DNA of 64,000 nucleotides from Meloidogyne chitwoodi (taxonomy: Eukaryota; Nematoda; Chromadorea; Rhabditida; Meloidogynidae), in contig JACZZP010000009.1 of assembly GCA_015183035.1 (NCBI GenBank), positions 2,232,001 to 2,296,000 of the forward strand, given 5' to 3'. The position numbers and the translations under genes are program-made. A model generated the notes under the pieces. That model searched no databases, was not told the origin of the DNA, and saw only the letters and a program-made list of their open reading frames with translations. How positions within the stretch are numbered: position 1 is the stretch's first letter; every line of letters begins with the position of its first letter. Positions 22,378-34,100 of the stretch are shown piece by piece.

Positions 22378-23824
22378 TTAATTTTGAGCACTACTATCTT
22401 GAGATAATATTGCTTGAGGTTGTGGTTGTCCTCGGCGGATAGTAACAGCTCCATTTATTGGTTGTTGTTGCTTAATGTGAAAATAATAAATATAATGGAA
22501 ATACAAAATAATTAAAAAAATAAAAATCCTTTCTCTAATTTACTTGATTTTTCCCTTCTAAATTGCTATTTCCATCAGGTAATATTTGTGCCGATTGATG
22601 AGGTAAAATACCTCCTCCTCCCCTCATATTAAATAATGGAGAATGATGATTTGTAGAAGAAGAAGCAATTAATGGAGGGAAAGGGGAACCCCCTTCACTA
22701 ATAAAACGAAATTGTTGTTCATGGTCACGAATGAGGGAAGAAGCTGGTAATAAAGATTCTTCTGATTGTGATGATTGAATTGGGGAGTTGGAAGGGGAAG
22801 AAATTGATGATGGAGGGAAAAGACCAGTGCCCTTAACATTTTTAATAATTAAAATTAATATTATTTATTGCTATTTTACTCTTAACTCACCTCATCCTTT
22901 TTCTTTTTTATTTACAAATGGTCAAGTGACATAATGGTCAGACAATCATCAAAGATTAAATTATACTTAAAATATGAATAATGTGTGAAAGGTGTAATTG
23001 TTCTTTTGTTTGACCATTATGTCTCTTTTGACCATTTGTAGATTGAGAAGGAAAGAGAAAAGGATTGGAAGAAGTTAACATTAAAATACCTTATTTGTTA
23101 ATACCGAAAAATTAATTATTTTTTTAAATTATTTTACATGTGCTATAGAAGCAAATTTTCCCGCCCCAGCTGAGAAGTAACGCATTCGAGATTCATTTCC
23201 AATTTTCTCTCTTTCGACAATTGGTCCAACAGTAACCGTCTGTTAAATAAAAATTTGTACAAAACTTAAAAATATTTTTTTTTCAAATTTTCAATTATGG
23301 ACCAATTGCGAAAAACGAGAACAGAAACTAAAAATATTTTAAATCTCTCACCAATTGTTTAAAAAAATTATCAGCTTGTAAACGTTCTTTATTTTCAGCC
23401 TCATCTTTTGATTTGAAAAAAGTTTCAAACTCTTTTCGACTGATTTTACCATCAGAATTTCCATCCAATTGGTGATAGCGACGTGATAAAGTTTCCATCC
23501 ATGGACCTATTTTTTGTTAAAAAATATTTTTTGGAAAATTTAATTAATTTTCCTTTAATTACGATCACTTTGAAGAAATTCTGAAAAAGAAACTTGGTCA
23601 TCATTATTTGCATCCATTCGACGAAATTCTGTTTAAAATACAGAATTTTGTATTTTTTTATTTGATAAAAGTAAAAATTTTTTATTGCCTGTTAATCGAG
23701 GATTAAGCATTTCCATAGGTATTGGGGTAATTCCTGCAGCTGCAGAAACAGCAGAAATTAAAAAATATTTATTAAGAATAAAATAAGTGAAGGCAAAAAT
23801 TAAATTAATATTTATTCTTAACAT
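22378..23824 (-). CDS. Secreted EF-hand protein with Ser/Gln-rich tail
   Basis: Likely a secreted or ER-lumen calcium-binding protein of unknown family. Exon 1 starts MLRININLIFAFTYFILNKY, a good signal peptide. EF-hand 1 is DANNDDQVSFSE (near 23600) and EF-hand 2 is DGNSDGKISRKE (near 23450), both with proper calcium-ligand spacing. Further exons read VTVGPIVEREKIGNESRMRY (near 23200), a Ser/Pro/Gln-rich segment (about 22830-22545) and a last exon ending QAILSQDSSAQN. The first intron appears to use a GC donor (AACAG|GCAATA) rather than GT; this is the only in-phase join between the signal exon and EF-hand 1. A long intron holds a small inverted-repeat element (22911-23041). Confidence 0.75.
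22911..23041. mobile_element. MITE-like stem element in an EF-hand gene intron
   Basis: TACAAATGGTCAAGTGACATA then ATGGTCA at the left pairs with TGACCATTATGTC then TCTTTTGACCATTTGTA at the right. The element is 131 bp with arms of about 35 bp and a 60-bp centre. Confidence 0.6.
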
Positions 23825-24460
23825 TTTCTTAAAAAATAAAGAACAAACTTAGGTTTGTAAAAAAGTTTAAAAGCCTCAGTTTTGTAAACTTAAGTTCGTA
23901 AGAGAATTTAACTTTGTAAATAAACTTGAAAGTTTTATAAATATTAACAGATAAACTTAAGTTGTAAAAAAGTTTAAAAGCTTTATCTTAAAATAAACTT
24001 AAGTTTGTAAATTAATTCACAAACTTTAATTCAAATAAAAACATATGTAAAGTATATTAAAAATACAATTACTAATATTTTTTATTCAGTAAAATAAATA
24101 AATAAACTAAAAATATTTAATTGTTTTGTTAGCCTATAAAATAATTATATAATTAATGTTGATCGTTAATTCTGCCGTTTTATTGTATTTTTATTATTTA
24201 TTAAACCAGTTGAGGACATTTTATTTTTTATTAGGTAAAAAACTTAAATCATTTGTATTAACATTGTTTTTTCAAATTAAATTTTAAAAAATAATATAAA
24301 ACTGATCATTTGCTATTTTAACTATACTTTATACATAAACTGTTCTTGATTTAATAAAACTCAAAATTTTTCTTAAATAGGCATGTAAATATAGTTATAC
24401 GTCGGCCTGGTCGTTGGAATAGCCAGTTCCAACAACCGCCCTAGTACCTTCAGAGCGCCG
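23825..24460. other. Intergenic region with a solo copy of the secreted-gene flank repeat
   Basis: No gene is seen. 23840-24060 is a run of AAACTTAAGTTTGTAAA-like repeats, the same kind that flanks the MAIINK genes, but here without any family gene. It may mark a lost copy or an independent element. Confidence 0.45.
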
Positions 24461-25015
24461 TTGTAAGGTGGGGAATTGGGATAACGAGATGACAACACAT
24501 CGGGTTAAGCCGGGGGAGGCGCAGAGGATACCTTATATTAAGACAATTGGTCAGAACAATAATTTATTAAAAGTTAAAATGCCAAATATATGAATCCAAA
24601 TATATAAGTTAATTAAGGATCAAAAATAAATAATTGGGGAGGCATAAAAATGGGAGAATGGCAATAAATTCAAATACATATTATCCAATATTCTCTAGGT
24701 TCATTTCCAACCAAAATAAGCATAGGATGAAGGAGAAGGACAAAAAGTTGAATGTATAGAAGAAGTGAAGTGAAGTCGATCATCCCAAGTTATTGTGTAG
24801 TTGCAAAAATGTGGGAGTGAATAGGCCAAGAAGTGGGGAAATGAGAAAGATCTAGTTGAGATAAGGGAGAGAGAATATGTGGGGTGAAGAGACTGGGAAA
24901 GGAAATAAGAGATGACTGGGAAAGTTTATATCTGACAAAGAGCTGTTGGGATATAAGACTCTAATTGGTGGCTGTGGGGGTTATAAGAGTCTGGACCTTG
25001 TTCCCCACCTTACAA
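24461..25015. mobile_element. Element with TTGTAAGGTGGGGAA inverted ends
   Basis: The left end TTGTAAGGTGGGGAA (24461) is inverted at the right as TTCCCCACCTTACAA (ends 25015). The interior is clearly less AT-rich than its surroundings and has no recognisable transposase. Confidence 0.55.
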
Positions 25016-25491
25016 TATATAAATAAATGAAAAAATAATAACTAAATAACTATTTATCAATAGAAAGATAAAATAAAATAATTATATAACTAAAAGTTTA
25101 ACTAAAAAGTTGGTATACGGAAAATTCTACTTCAGCATATTTCTCTCAGAGAAAAAAATTGGAAAATTCTTTTATGGAAAATTCCTCTTTTTCAAAGAAA
25201 AATGCTCTCCAAATAAAAAGTAAAATAATTTAAAAATTGTATTATGTTATAATCAGTAAAATGATTCAAACTTTAATTTTGAATAAAAATTTTGAAATAT
25301 ACTCGGAGAGTAATTTTCTGGTAGTAAATAGTGTTATTCACTTTACGGTATTACAGTGGTATTATTTACTAAAATACTGAAATCGTACCGGTTGATTTTG
25401 AAAATATATGTATTTTTCGGTAATTACCGAAAATATCAATATTGAAAAATCGCATTTGAATAACACTAATTGGTATATTTAATACCTTTAA

Positions 25492-25903
25492 GGTACTTAT
25501 CCGTTATCCCTACCCAATTTTTGCGGATAATTTTTTGCGGACAAATATTTATATATAAATAGACTACTTGAATAATAAAAAAGTACATTCTATTTTTTCT
25601 ATTCTATTTTTAAATTTTATTTTTTTTTAATTTGATATTTTATTTAGTTCAGTCTACCATTTTATATTTGATTATTATTATTCTATTTAATTTATAATTA
25701 AAAATTGGAATTTTCCAACAAATGAAAAAAGATGCCATCGAAGAGTTTTTGTGGAGGAAAATGATTGGTGATGGAGATGTTTTTGAAGAAATTATGCTTG
25801 CTTGGGGTAAATATTGGCCATTTGATTAATTTTTTATTTAAGTTGTCTATTTATATATAAATATTTGTCCGCAAAAAGTGGGTAGGGATAACGGACAAGT
25901 ACC
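25492..25903. mobile_element. Merlin-like non-autonomous element
   Basis: Ends GGTACTTATCCGTTATCCCT then ACCC, and GGGTAGGGATAACG then GACAAGTACC, with the inner arms also paired (TTTTGCGGACAAATATTTAT). The arms are about 60 bp. At 25723-25829 a plus-strand open frame reads AIEEFLWRKMIGDGDVFEE, which resembles the C-terminal ..EFxWR.. region of ISXO2/Merlin transposases. It shares GGTACTT ends with 53447-53999 and 59503-60042. Confidence 0.6.
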
Positions 25904-25952
25904 ATATTTAAAATGTACTAAAAAGAAAAGAAAAATTTTTGTTTTTTTTTAC
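25904..25952. other. Short spacer at the 3' end of the secreted unknown gene
   Basis: Only about 50 bp separate the Merlin-like element from the stop codon of the gene at 25953-30290, so the element probably lies in or at its 3' UTR. Confidence 0.4.
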
Positions 25953-28900
25953 TCAATTGTTGTAATAAATTGCAGTATTATAGCCAAACAAATAGTTAAG
26001 TTTTGTCTCGGGGAATTTGATTATGTCTCCAAAAAGTTTACTAACAAGATCTGTGTCCTCTTTGTTGAATCCCCAAAATTCACAATTACTAGCAAGGCTT
26101 GTATCTATCAAAATTAATTTATTTTTTTTTACATTTTTTGAATAAGTTTTCATTAATTCTTTGACCATTGGATATTGACCTGTAAAATTAAATGAAAAAT
26201 ATTTAAATATATTTACTTATGTATGTTATTAAATAATTATTTTAAAATTAAGTTATTAAAGGGCCTAGTTTAAAAAACGGGTTAAATAATTTTATTTTTA
26301 CAAGAAACTGACAAGGGAACATCAAAACATGCTACTCCCCGATTTTCACAAAACTTATACCATTCGAAAGACTTATTGAGTAGGTACAGAATCTAATTTT
26401 TTACGTGCCCTAGTTAAGGTATTTAAAAGTTACAAGCTTTTAAAGTTTCAAAAAATGTTCCTTTTCCTCTACTCTTTACTACGCCCTTGAGATCACCTCT
26501 CTTTTCCTTTCCTTGCAGCGGCCGCCAGTTACTCTAAGAAAAAAAAGGAAAAGAAGAGAAGGCAGGCGGACGCTGCATGGAAAACAAAAGGAAAAGAGAG
26601 AATATAGAGTGATGATAAGTATGGAGAGCCTCTTTTTTTAAGCTTTAAAAGCTTGTAACTGTTCAATGCCTTAAAACGGGCACGTAAAAATTTGGATTCT
26701 GTACCTATTAAAAAAGCTCTTTCGAATGGTAAAGGTTTTGTCAACATCGGTGAGTAGCATGTTGATATGTTCCCTTGTCAGTCTAGAACTCATTTCTTCT
26801 TTACTTATATTCAGTGCTTGGAATTTTCGATTTTGTCATACTGTAAGAGGGAATTAGTCACCCAAGGTTAAAGAGCAATTTCCAATATAATTCAATATAT
26901 GCTACTTCACTTTCTCAACATATACTTATCCGCCCATTATTATTCTCATATTTAAACAAATTTCCCCGTTATATGAGCTCAGTCTAGGGAGAGCGAGAGC
27001 TCAACCAAAGTTAGTGTGGTTCTCATCTTATATTATTATCCAATATACTATGTACCATTTACCCTATGAATAAAGTAATTAACCATCTTTGTATTATATC
27101 TATGCTTCGGCATGCCCAAAGACCTTATCAACCCTTGGCGCTGTCCGAATAGGATATGGGTTCCTATGGTAATGTCCCGCTAAATACCCCATAGAAAGGC
27201 CCTAGCCAGCACCATTACACAATAGGCGCAACGCGTCACTATACTCATACTTCATACCGAGATGAGTATGAAGTAAAAGTATGCTTTTGGTATTACCTTC
27301 CAAGCATTGCTTTTATTATAATTATATAAAAATTTAATTTAATTTAAAAATACTAATTTAAAACTTACAATCAAAAATAAGGACTAAAGTCATTTCATCA
27401 TTTAACATTTTAGAAAGTTTTTTAGGAATTGTATTAAGATTGTTAGGCTCATTTTTTAACCAATTTATCCATTCTTCAGACGGCCAAATGTCCTCTTCAA
27501 CCTTTTCTTTGCCTTTTTTCTCAGATATTTTAGTATTTGAACTTATAATTTAATTTTTATTTAATTATTAATAGAAAATAAAAAACATTCTCTTAACTAA
27601 AAAAATATTAAAAAAATAGTCTAACCTACTACTAGCCCCTAAATTAGCTTTAGAGTGATTTTTTCTTCCTTTCTTTGGATTTGTTGATTTATTCAAAGTT
27701 TTATTTGTTTTTTGTCTAAAATCTTTTAATTCTGGCATTTCAACTTTAATTGGATCAATTTTTATTTCTTTTAGTCCTTTATAATATTCAATTTCATTAG
27801 AATCTAAATGTAAATCTTCGATTGTAGCTTCGATTTTGTTTCTACCAACTTTATTTTGAATATTGTTAAAATGTTTAACAACCTAAATTGAAAGAAAATT
27901 AACTTTTCTCAGCAGGTTAAGCCCAATGGGTAAGGCTGTATATCTAAGAGAAAATATAAATAAAGTCAACTTAAAAGTTTTTGAGAAAGAATTCTCTCAC
28001 GAATAATTCTCATTAATTTAATATATTAATCTTTATATATTTAAGTTATTTATTCATTTTAATATCAATTTCAGACCTCTATCATAAAAGCTGCTTGAAA
28101 TATTGAACTTAATTGATGTCGCAAAGTTTCAAATTCCTTATCTTCTATAGAAACGTTTTGCCAATCATTCCATGCTTCTTTAGAATAAAAACCATGATCA
28201 TCGTGTTGAACCATGCTTCCAGGTCCAATGAGGCGAACATAATGAATATATTTTCCTTTTTCAATTGTAATTTCTTCTAATTTATTTATTATATAATCCC
28301 TTAAATTAAAGGTAAAAAGAATATCTAAAACTAAAATCAAACTTACAACATTCCATCTAGCTTCATTAATGTTGCTGCTTTTGTAAGCAAATATTCAAAT
28401 TCATCAGGAGTACTTGGTTTCTGAAAAATTATTTTATAAAATTGCTTTAATTATTTTCAGTCTTTTCAGTTTAAAGAAATAAGTTTAATGAAAAATTAAA
28501 TCAAAAACTCTTGTGTTTTGACAAAAAAACTTAAAGTTAATCAGTGGATTTTAGTGTAATAAATTAATTTACAACGTAGATTGAAACTTAATTTTCTGTG
28601 AATTTAAATATAAAATTGAAGACATTCAGAAGGCCCTTTCCCAGGTAGACACTTTAACGACTGACAAGGGAACATCAAAACATGCTACTCACCGATTTTC
28701 ACAAAACTTATACCATTGAAAGACTTATTGAGTAGGTACAGAACCTAATTTTTTACGTGCCCTATTAAGGTATTTAAAAGTTACAAGCTTTTAAAGTTTC
28801 AAAAAATGTTCCTTTTCCTCTTCAAAAGCATTCCTTTCTCTCTACTCTTTACTACGCCCTTGAGATCACCCCTCCTCTCTTTTCCTTTCCTTACAGCGGC

Positions 28901-30290
28901 CGCCAGTTACTCCAAGAAAAAAGACGAAAAGAAGAGAAGGTAGGCGGACGCTGCATGGAAAACAAAAGGAAAAGAGAGAATAGAGTGATCAGAAGCAGAG
29001 CTGTTAGATGAAAAAATGAAAAATCCGCAATCGGAAAAAATCCGCAAATAATAAAAATGTTTATTATAATAGAAATTCTTTATTAATGTTCATATTTTTC
29101 GCTATTAACAATAGATTTTAACAATTTATTATTGGAAATAATCATCTTGTAAAATTCTGTGCAGGAAAAATCATAATTAACCTTCACTTGGGTTATAGCT
29201 TTGATTGTGTTCACCTGTAACGAGTTTCTCCTGTCCGTCCACTGTGCCGAAACAAGTGAAAAAATTCTCTCGATAAAAGAATTGCTGCCTGGAATTGACA
29301 AAAACTTGCAAGGCTTCAATTCCTATTGTTACATTTTTTGCCGTAGCATTATTTTTATGTTTTTCTGTTTCTATATGCTTTGTAATTGCATTTCTTCCGC
29401 TTTTTTGTAGTGAAGTAACTAAATTAATGCAATGAAATTCTTCATCATTTCTTGCTTTTTTAATCACTCCTTTGAATTCACTCTCATATTTTAAAATAAA
29501 TTTCCTTTTTGACGACATTTCTACTAAACACGTATTGATATATAAATATTTGATGTCAATTCATAAAAAATGTGAAAAGGAGAAAAAAGATAATTTGAGT
29601 GGTCATTTTGCCAAAATTTAAACAAAAATAGCAATTTTTAATAATGTTCTGAAAAAAACATCAAAAATATCCAAAAATATCAAAAATCCTCAAAAAACAT
29701 CAAAAATCCGCAAATCCTCATTTTCAAAAAAAATCCTCAACAAACTCGTAAAATCCTCAAAATGAGGATAAATCCGCAGATCTGGCAGCTCTGATCATAA
29801 GTGTGGAGAGCCTCTTTTTTTAAACTTTAAAAGCTTGTAACTTTTCAATACCTTAACTAGGGCACGTAAAAAATTAGATTCTGTACCTACTCAATAAGCT
29901 CTTTCGAATGGTATAAGTTTTGTCAACATCGGTGAGTAGCATGTTTTGATGTTCCCTTGTGAGCTAGAATGCATTAACTTAAGCTTTTTCCCATATCTCT
30001 GACTATTTTTCTCTCTTTCACCACATCATTTTACAAACTTAAGTTTATTATTTATTTACTTTGCAATCTTCAATTGGCCTTATTGTAACAGGATAGGCAA
30101 CTTTATCCTCCCCAGTTGATTCTTCTAGAATTTCTGATTCAATTTTAATTTTGTTTAAATCTTTCAAAATATTTTTTAAAATATTTTTCTCAACAGTTCC
30201 CACTATTTTTGTTTGTACTTCCTTTCCTGAGCAATTTCCATAATTTATTAACAAAATAAAAATTATCCATTGGACGACAACAAATTTCAT
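25953..30290 (-). CDS. Unrecognised secreted protein with transposon-filled introns
   Basis: Function not recognised. Six exons join in phase. Exon 1 (30290-30052) gives a signal peptide MKFVVVQWIIFILLINYGNC and ends ..IEDCK at a GTAAAT donor; read through, this frame would stop three codons later, so it can be mistaken for an 80-aa gene. Exon 2 (about 28423-28349) starts KPSTPDEFEYLLTKAATLMK. Exon 3 contains HYVRLIGPGSMVQHDDHGFY. Exon 4 (about 27880-27625) is Lys/Asn-rich. Exon 5 contains WPSEEWINWLKNEP. Exon 6 (about 26177-25953) completes LIFDCQYPMVKEL and ends AIYYNN. The predicted length is roughly 370 aa. Intron 1 holds the 1.3-kb nested transposon and intron 5 holds a sister element plus another repeat. 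Joins are inferred from phase, without transcript data. Confidence 0.6.
26308..26781. mobile_element. Foldback element, CTGACAAGGG ends, copy 1
   Basis: 474 bp, with ends CTGACAAGGGAACATC and its inverse, and arms of about 170 bp that include GTAGGTACAGAATC and ACGTGCCC. The centre holds GCGGCCGCCAGTTACTC and CCTTTTCCTCT-like tracts. A second copy lies at 28661-29963. No transposase frame is seen, and no clear target duplication. Confidence 0.75.
26841..27240. repeat. Dispersed repeat, copy 1 (TGTAAGAGGGAATTAGTCACC end)
   Basis: One end is TGTAAGAGGGAATTAGTCA; the other block (about 27100-27240) carries ATGCTTCGGCATGCC and GGCGCTGTCCGAATAGGATA, ending near CGCAACGCGT. The same two blocks occur inverted at 58098-58807, separated there by about 540 bp. 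The element type is not recognised. Confidence 0.6.
28661..29963. mobile_element. Foldback element copy 2, interrupted by a hAT insertion
   Basis: Homologous to 26308-26781 along both arms (CTGACAAGGG at 28661; inverted end near 29960). It is split at its centre by the 798-bp hAT element 28996-29793. Removing the insertion in thought restores the colinear match with copy 1. Confidence 0.8.
28996..29793 (-). mobile_element. Internally deleted hAT transposon with 8-bp target duplication
   Basis: Ends CAGAGCTGTTAGATG and the inverse of CAGAGCTGCCAGATC, typical of hAT elements. It is flanked by ATCAGAAG (28988-28995) and ATCATAAG (29794-29801), an 8-bp target duplication with one mismatch. On the minus strand, 29518-29330 encodes a BED-finger-like N-terminus (KRKFILKYESEFKG, then the His pair in KHIETEKHK). 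29319-29083 encodes the hAT C-terminal dimerisation region (SFIERIFSLVSAQWTDRRNS). The two lie in different frames with the catalytic middle missing, so it cannot move by itself. A relative lies at 63640-64000. Confidence 0.85.
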
Positions 30291-30530
30291 TCTGTAAATA
30301 AAAAACCAGTCTTTTTTATTTTCAAAATAATTTTATTTAAACAGTAAAATAAATGTTGTGATCACGGGCTAGCCAAAAATAAAAAACATAAAATTTATTA
30401 AAAAAAGAAAAAATGCGAAGGCAAGAATGAGGGAAAATGAAAAGCAATAAAAGGAGGCATCAGATTTAAAACTATCAAATTTAAAACGTGTCTTGACGTA
30501 TCAATTTTTAAATGGATTTTTATTCATTGG

Positions 30531-30929
30531 ACACACTTTAAGAAGATTAGGCCCTTTCTGCGGACTGATTTTGCGGACAAATATTTTATTAATTTTTTTG
30601 TATTTTACCGTAAGACATTCGTAAATGAACTTTATAAACAAATACCTAAAAATAATGATTGAAATTTGTAAAATTAAACGGAAAAAACAATCTGGTCCTT
30701 TAAAACTTTGTTTTCAAATAAATTCATTAGTGTAGCTCTCGAATGTTGTTTCCGTATTTTCAAATTTTCTTTAAAGTTTGAATCATTTTATAAATAATAA
30801 ATTAACAAAATGTAAATGAAAAATAGTATAAGTCAAAAATATCATTCACGAAAAAAAAACATAATTTAATATAATAATTTATCCGCAAAAATAGTCCGCA
30901 AGAAGGGCCTACTCTTCTTAAAAAGTGCC
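30531..30929. mobile_element. Inverted-repeat element, TGCGGAC type
   Basis: The left end CACTTTAAGAAGATTAGGCC then CTTTCTGCGGAC matches the inverse of the right end GTCCGCAAGAAGGGCCTACT then CTTCTTAAAAAGTG. It lies just upstream of the secreted gene that ends at 30290. Imperfect ATTCATTGGA / ATTTATTGGA flanks may be the target duplication. Non-coding. Confidence 0.6.
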
Positions 30930-31199
30930 ATTTATTGGATAAATTATCTAATTTTTCTATAAATTATAGCCAGGCAATTATGAAATACCTATGCACTTTT
31001 CTTGTGAAATTAATTTTTTTTTTAAAAATTATAAAAAAGTTTTATTTATTTTATTTACTGATTAATAAATAAATAAGTTAATTATCGAATTTTCCGGACT
31101 GAAATTTTACGTTAAAGAAGGAATAAGATGAAAATTTAAGATTAAATCAGGAGAAAAATTGATAAAATTAATAAATGTATAAAAATTAAAACATTGTAA

Positions 31200-34100
31200 T
31201 TAAATAGTTGCAGCAGAAGGAAGTCTCCCTTTACATTTAGGGGAAGCACATAAACATTTCTTTATCGAAAGATTAAATGAATTTGTAAAATTATTATCCT
31301 CTTTATTATCATTTGTAATAAAACCATAAGTGTAACTCAATTCTTCTCCTTAAATTTTATAAAAGAAAACTTATTGTTAGGTTTGTAAAAAAGTTAATAA
31401 ACTCAATTTGTAAAAAACTTAAGTTTGCAAGTAAACTTAAAGTGAACTTAAAACAAATTAAAGGTAATTGAAGGAAAACTTATTTTTTTAAATAAATTAC
31501 TAAATTTAAAAAAAAATTATTAAGCTACTATGATTTATTAGAAAATATAAACAAAAAAAGATTAGATAAATATAAAATTAATTGAAGAATTTTTTTTAAA
31601 TTTTTTTTGAATGCTTTCTTCAATCTTTCTTTTATATATTTAATTAAATTTCTTTTTCTTCTTCATTTCTTCCATTAAAATATCATTTAAACAGTTTTAG
31701 CTCTTCCACAAGGCATTGTCTTCTCTTCAGTTTTTGGTGTAATCACAAACATATCACCATTAATTTTAAGATTTAATACGTGTGTACCCATATTATATTC
31801 TCCAATTTCCATTTTACATTCATTTTTTGAGAAAAATGGAGAATCATTAAAAGGTACTTTAATTGTACGTTTACCTCCATTAATTTTAAAAATTAATTCT
31901 CCAGTATGTGAATCACCTTTAATATTACAAATTCCAGGTTTGTTAGGTAAGGCAGTACAAATTGTTTTATTAATATTTAATGAAACAGAATCTAGATTTG
32001 TTATAGAGTTTAAAAGAATTAATGATTTATTGTCTGTTGTATTTGGTTCCCATTTAATATTTTTTGCACTTCCAATATGTTTAATTTCGCCAGTATATTC
32101 AACACAACCAGTAGAAGAAGAACTTGGTGGATTCATTCCTTTAGTTATGGCAATAAAAGTCAAAGAAATGATAAAAAGAGAAGAAAATAGTTTATTAATA
32201 ATTGCCATTTTTTAAAAGGATTTTTTAAGGATATTTTTTAAGAATGTTTTTAATTTAGTTGGGGAAGAAATTGTTTGTTGAATAGCTAATTCAATTCTGT
32301 TTATATACAAATTATTTAAATATTTTGAAAGATTTATTTTTGTTAAAATTTATTACATCATATAATTTGTATTATGATATAAATTGACTAAATTTTATTT
32401 TTTAATAAAGCCTATAATAATTAAAAAGTGCAATAATGAAATTGCGCGATTTACTTAGAAGTCATATTTTCAAAATAAACTAAATTGAAGGCAAAGTGCA
32501 TAGAAAAGTGAGGAAATAATTTAAATTTTATTAAAAATAAATCTTTCAAAATCTTTAAATAATTAGTATATAAAAGGATAAATTAATTCAATCAACAAAC
32601 AATTTCTTCTCCTCTAAAATAAAAAAAACCTTTTAAAAAATGGCAATTATTAATAAACTATTTTCTTCTCTTTTTATCATTTCTTTGACTTTTATTGCCA
32701 TAACTAAAGGAATGAATCCACCAAGTTCTTCTTCTTCTACTGGTTGTGTTGAATATACTGGCCAAATTAAACATATTGGAAATGCAAAAAATATTAAATG
32801 GGAACCAAATACAACAGACAATAAATCATTAATTCTTTTAAAATCTATAGAAAAGCTAGATTCTGTTTCATTAAATATTAATAAAACAATTTGTACTGCC
32901 TTACCTAACAAACCTGGAATTTGTAATATTAAAGGTGATTCACATACTGGAGAATTAATTTTTAAAATGAATGGAGGTAAACGTACAATTAAAGTACCTT
33001 TTAATGATTCTCCATTTTTCTCAAAAAATGAATGTAAAATGGAAATTGGAGAATATAATATTGGTAAACATGAATTAAATCTTAAAATTAATGGTGATAT
33101 GTTTGTGATTACACCAAAAACTGAAGAGAAGACAATGCCTTGTGGAAGAGCTAAAACTGTTTAAAATAAATTAATTGAAGAAATGAAGAAGAAAAAGAAA
33201 TTTAATTAAATATATAAAAGAAAGATTGAAGAAAGCATTCAAAAAAAATTAAAAAAAATATTCTTCAATTAATTTTATATTTATCTAATCTTTTTTGTTT
33301 ATATTTTCTAATAAATCATATTATAGTAGCTTAATAATTTTTTTTAATTTTGATTTGACCAAAAACTTAACTTAAGTTAGAGTTTCTGTTTTATGCCCAA
33401 TAGAAAATATAATTATTAAAAATGATTTTTTCAATAATTTTAACTTAAGAGAAACTAATTAAAAAACAATCGTAAAATATATAAATTTACCTTTTTGAAT
33501 ATCTCTACTTGCAAACATTGCCAACGATGGTAAAGCCCTTCCCAGACGAAAAACTTGTAAAAATAAATTAGGGTCACAGCTATGATTAATAAAACGGGAA
33601 ATATTTCCCTTGTATAGACCATCAATAAAAGTGAAACGGCATTCACCTGGATAGAATTAAAAATTATCAAATATTCCTAAAATTAATTTTCTTAATTTTA
33701 AAAACCAGCCTCCAATAAATTCTCTAATAGTAAAAAGATAATTATGTTGCCGTTGATTTGTTAATTGTAATCGCTTTTCTGCTTCTTCCCTTGAAAGCAA
33801 TTCACCAACATATTCAACAACAAAATGGCCAGAAGGTATTATTTCTTCAGCAAATACTCCAAACCCTTTTTCTTCTGAATCACATTTTGATACCTAAAAT
33901 ATATATTTTTTTTAATTTATAAAAATAATAATTAATTAACCTTCAATTTAAATTTAATTCCAAGTTGTATACATCGATTTAGGCATTTTTCTGGGCAAAG
34001 AATACATTCACAATTATTAGAACATTCAAAATGCACTGAAGTTGAAGTAGAACTTGGTAAATACAAAAAGCGACCATTTTTATCATAATTAGGCTGAAAG

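Noticed and set aside
25878..26117. 79-aa plus-strand frame opposite the last exon of the secreted unknown gene
   Set aside because: It starts in the terminal repeat of the Merlin-like element and runs antisense to a better-supported exon.
29201..29410. 69-aa plus-strand frame inside the hAT element
   Set aside because: Shadow of the minus-strand transposase fragments, which have recognisable hAT and BED features.
31940..32215. Antisense frames of about 91-92 aa over the 5' halves of MAIINK copies (also 32633-32911, 50814-51092, 55854-56156)
   Set aside because: They are mirror translations of conserved sense sequence; no independent start context or signal supports them.
32640..33164. Assigning the MAIINK family to a named nematode effector
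   Set aside because: I do not recognise the sequence with confidence and could not search; naming it would be a guess.
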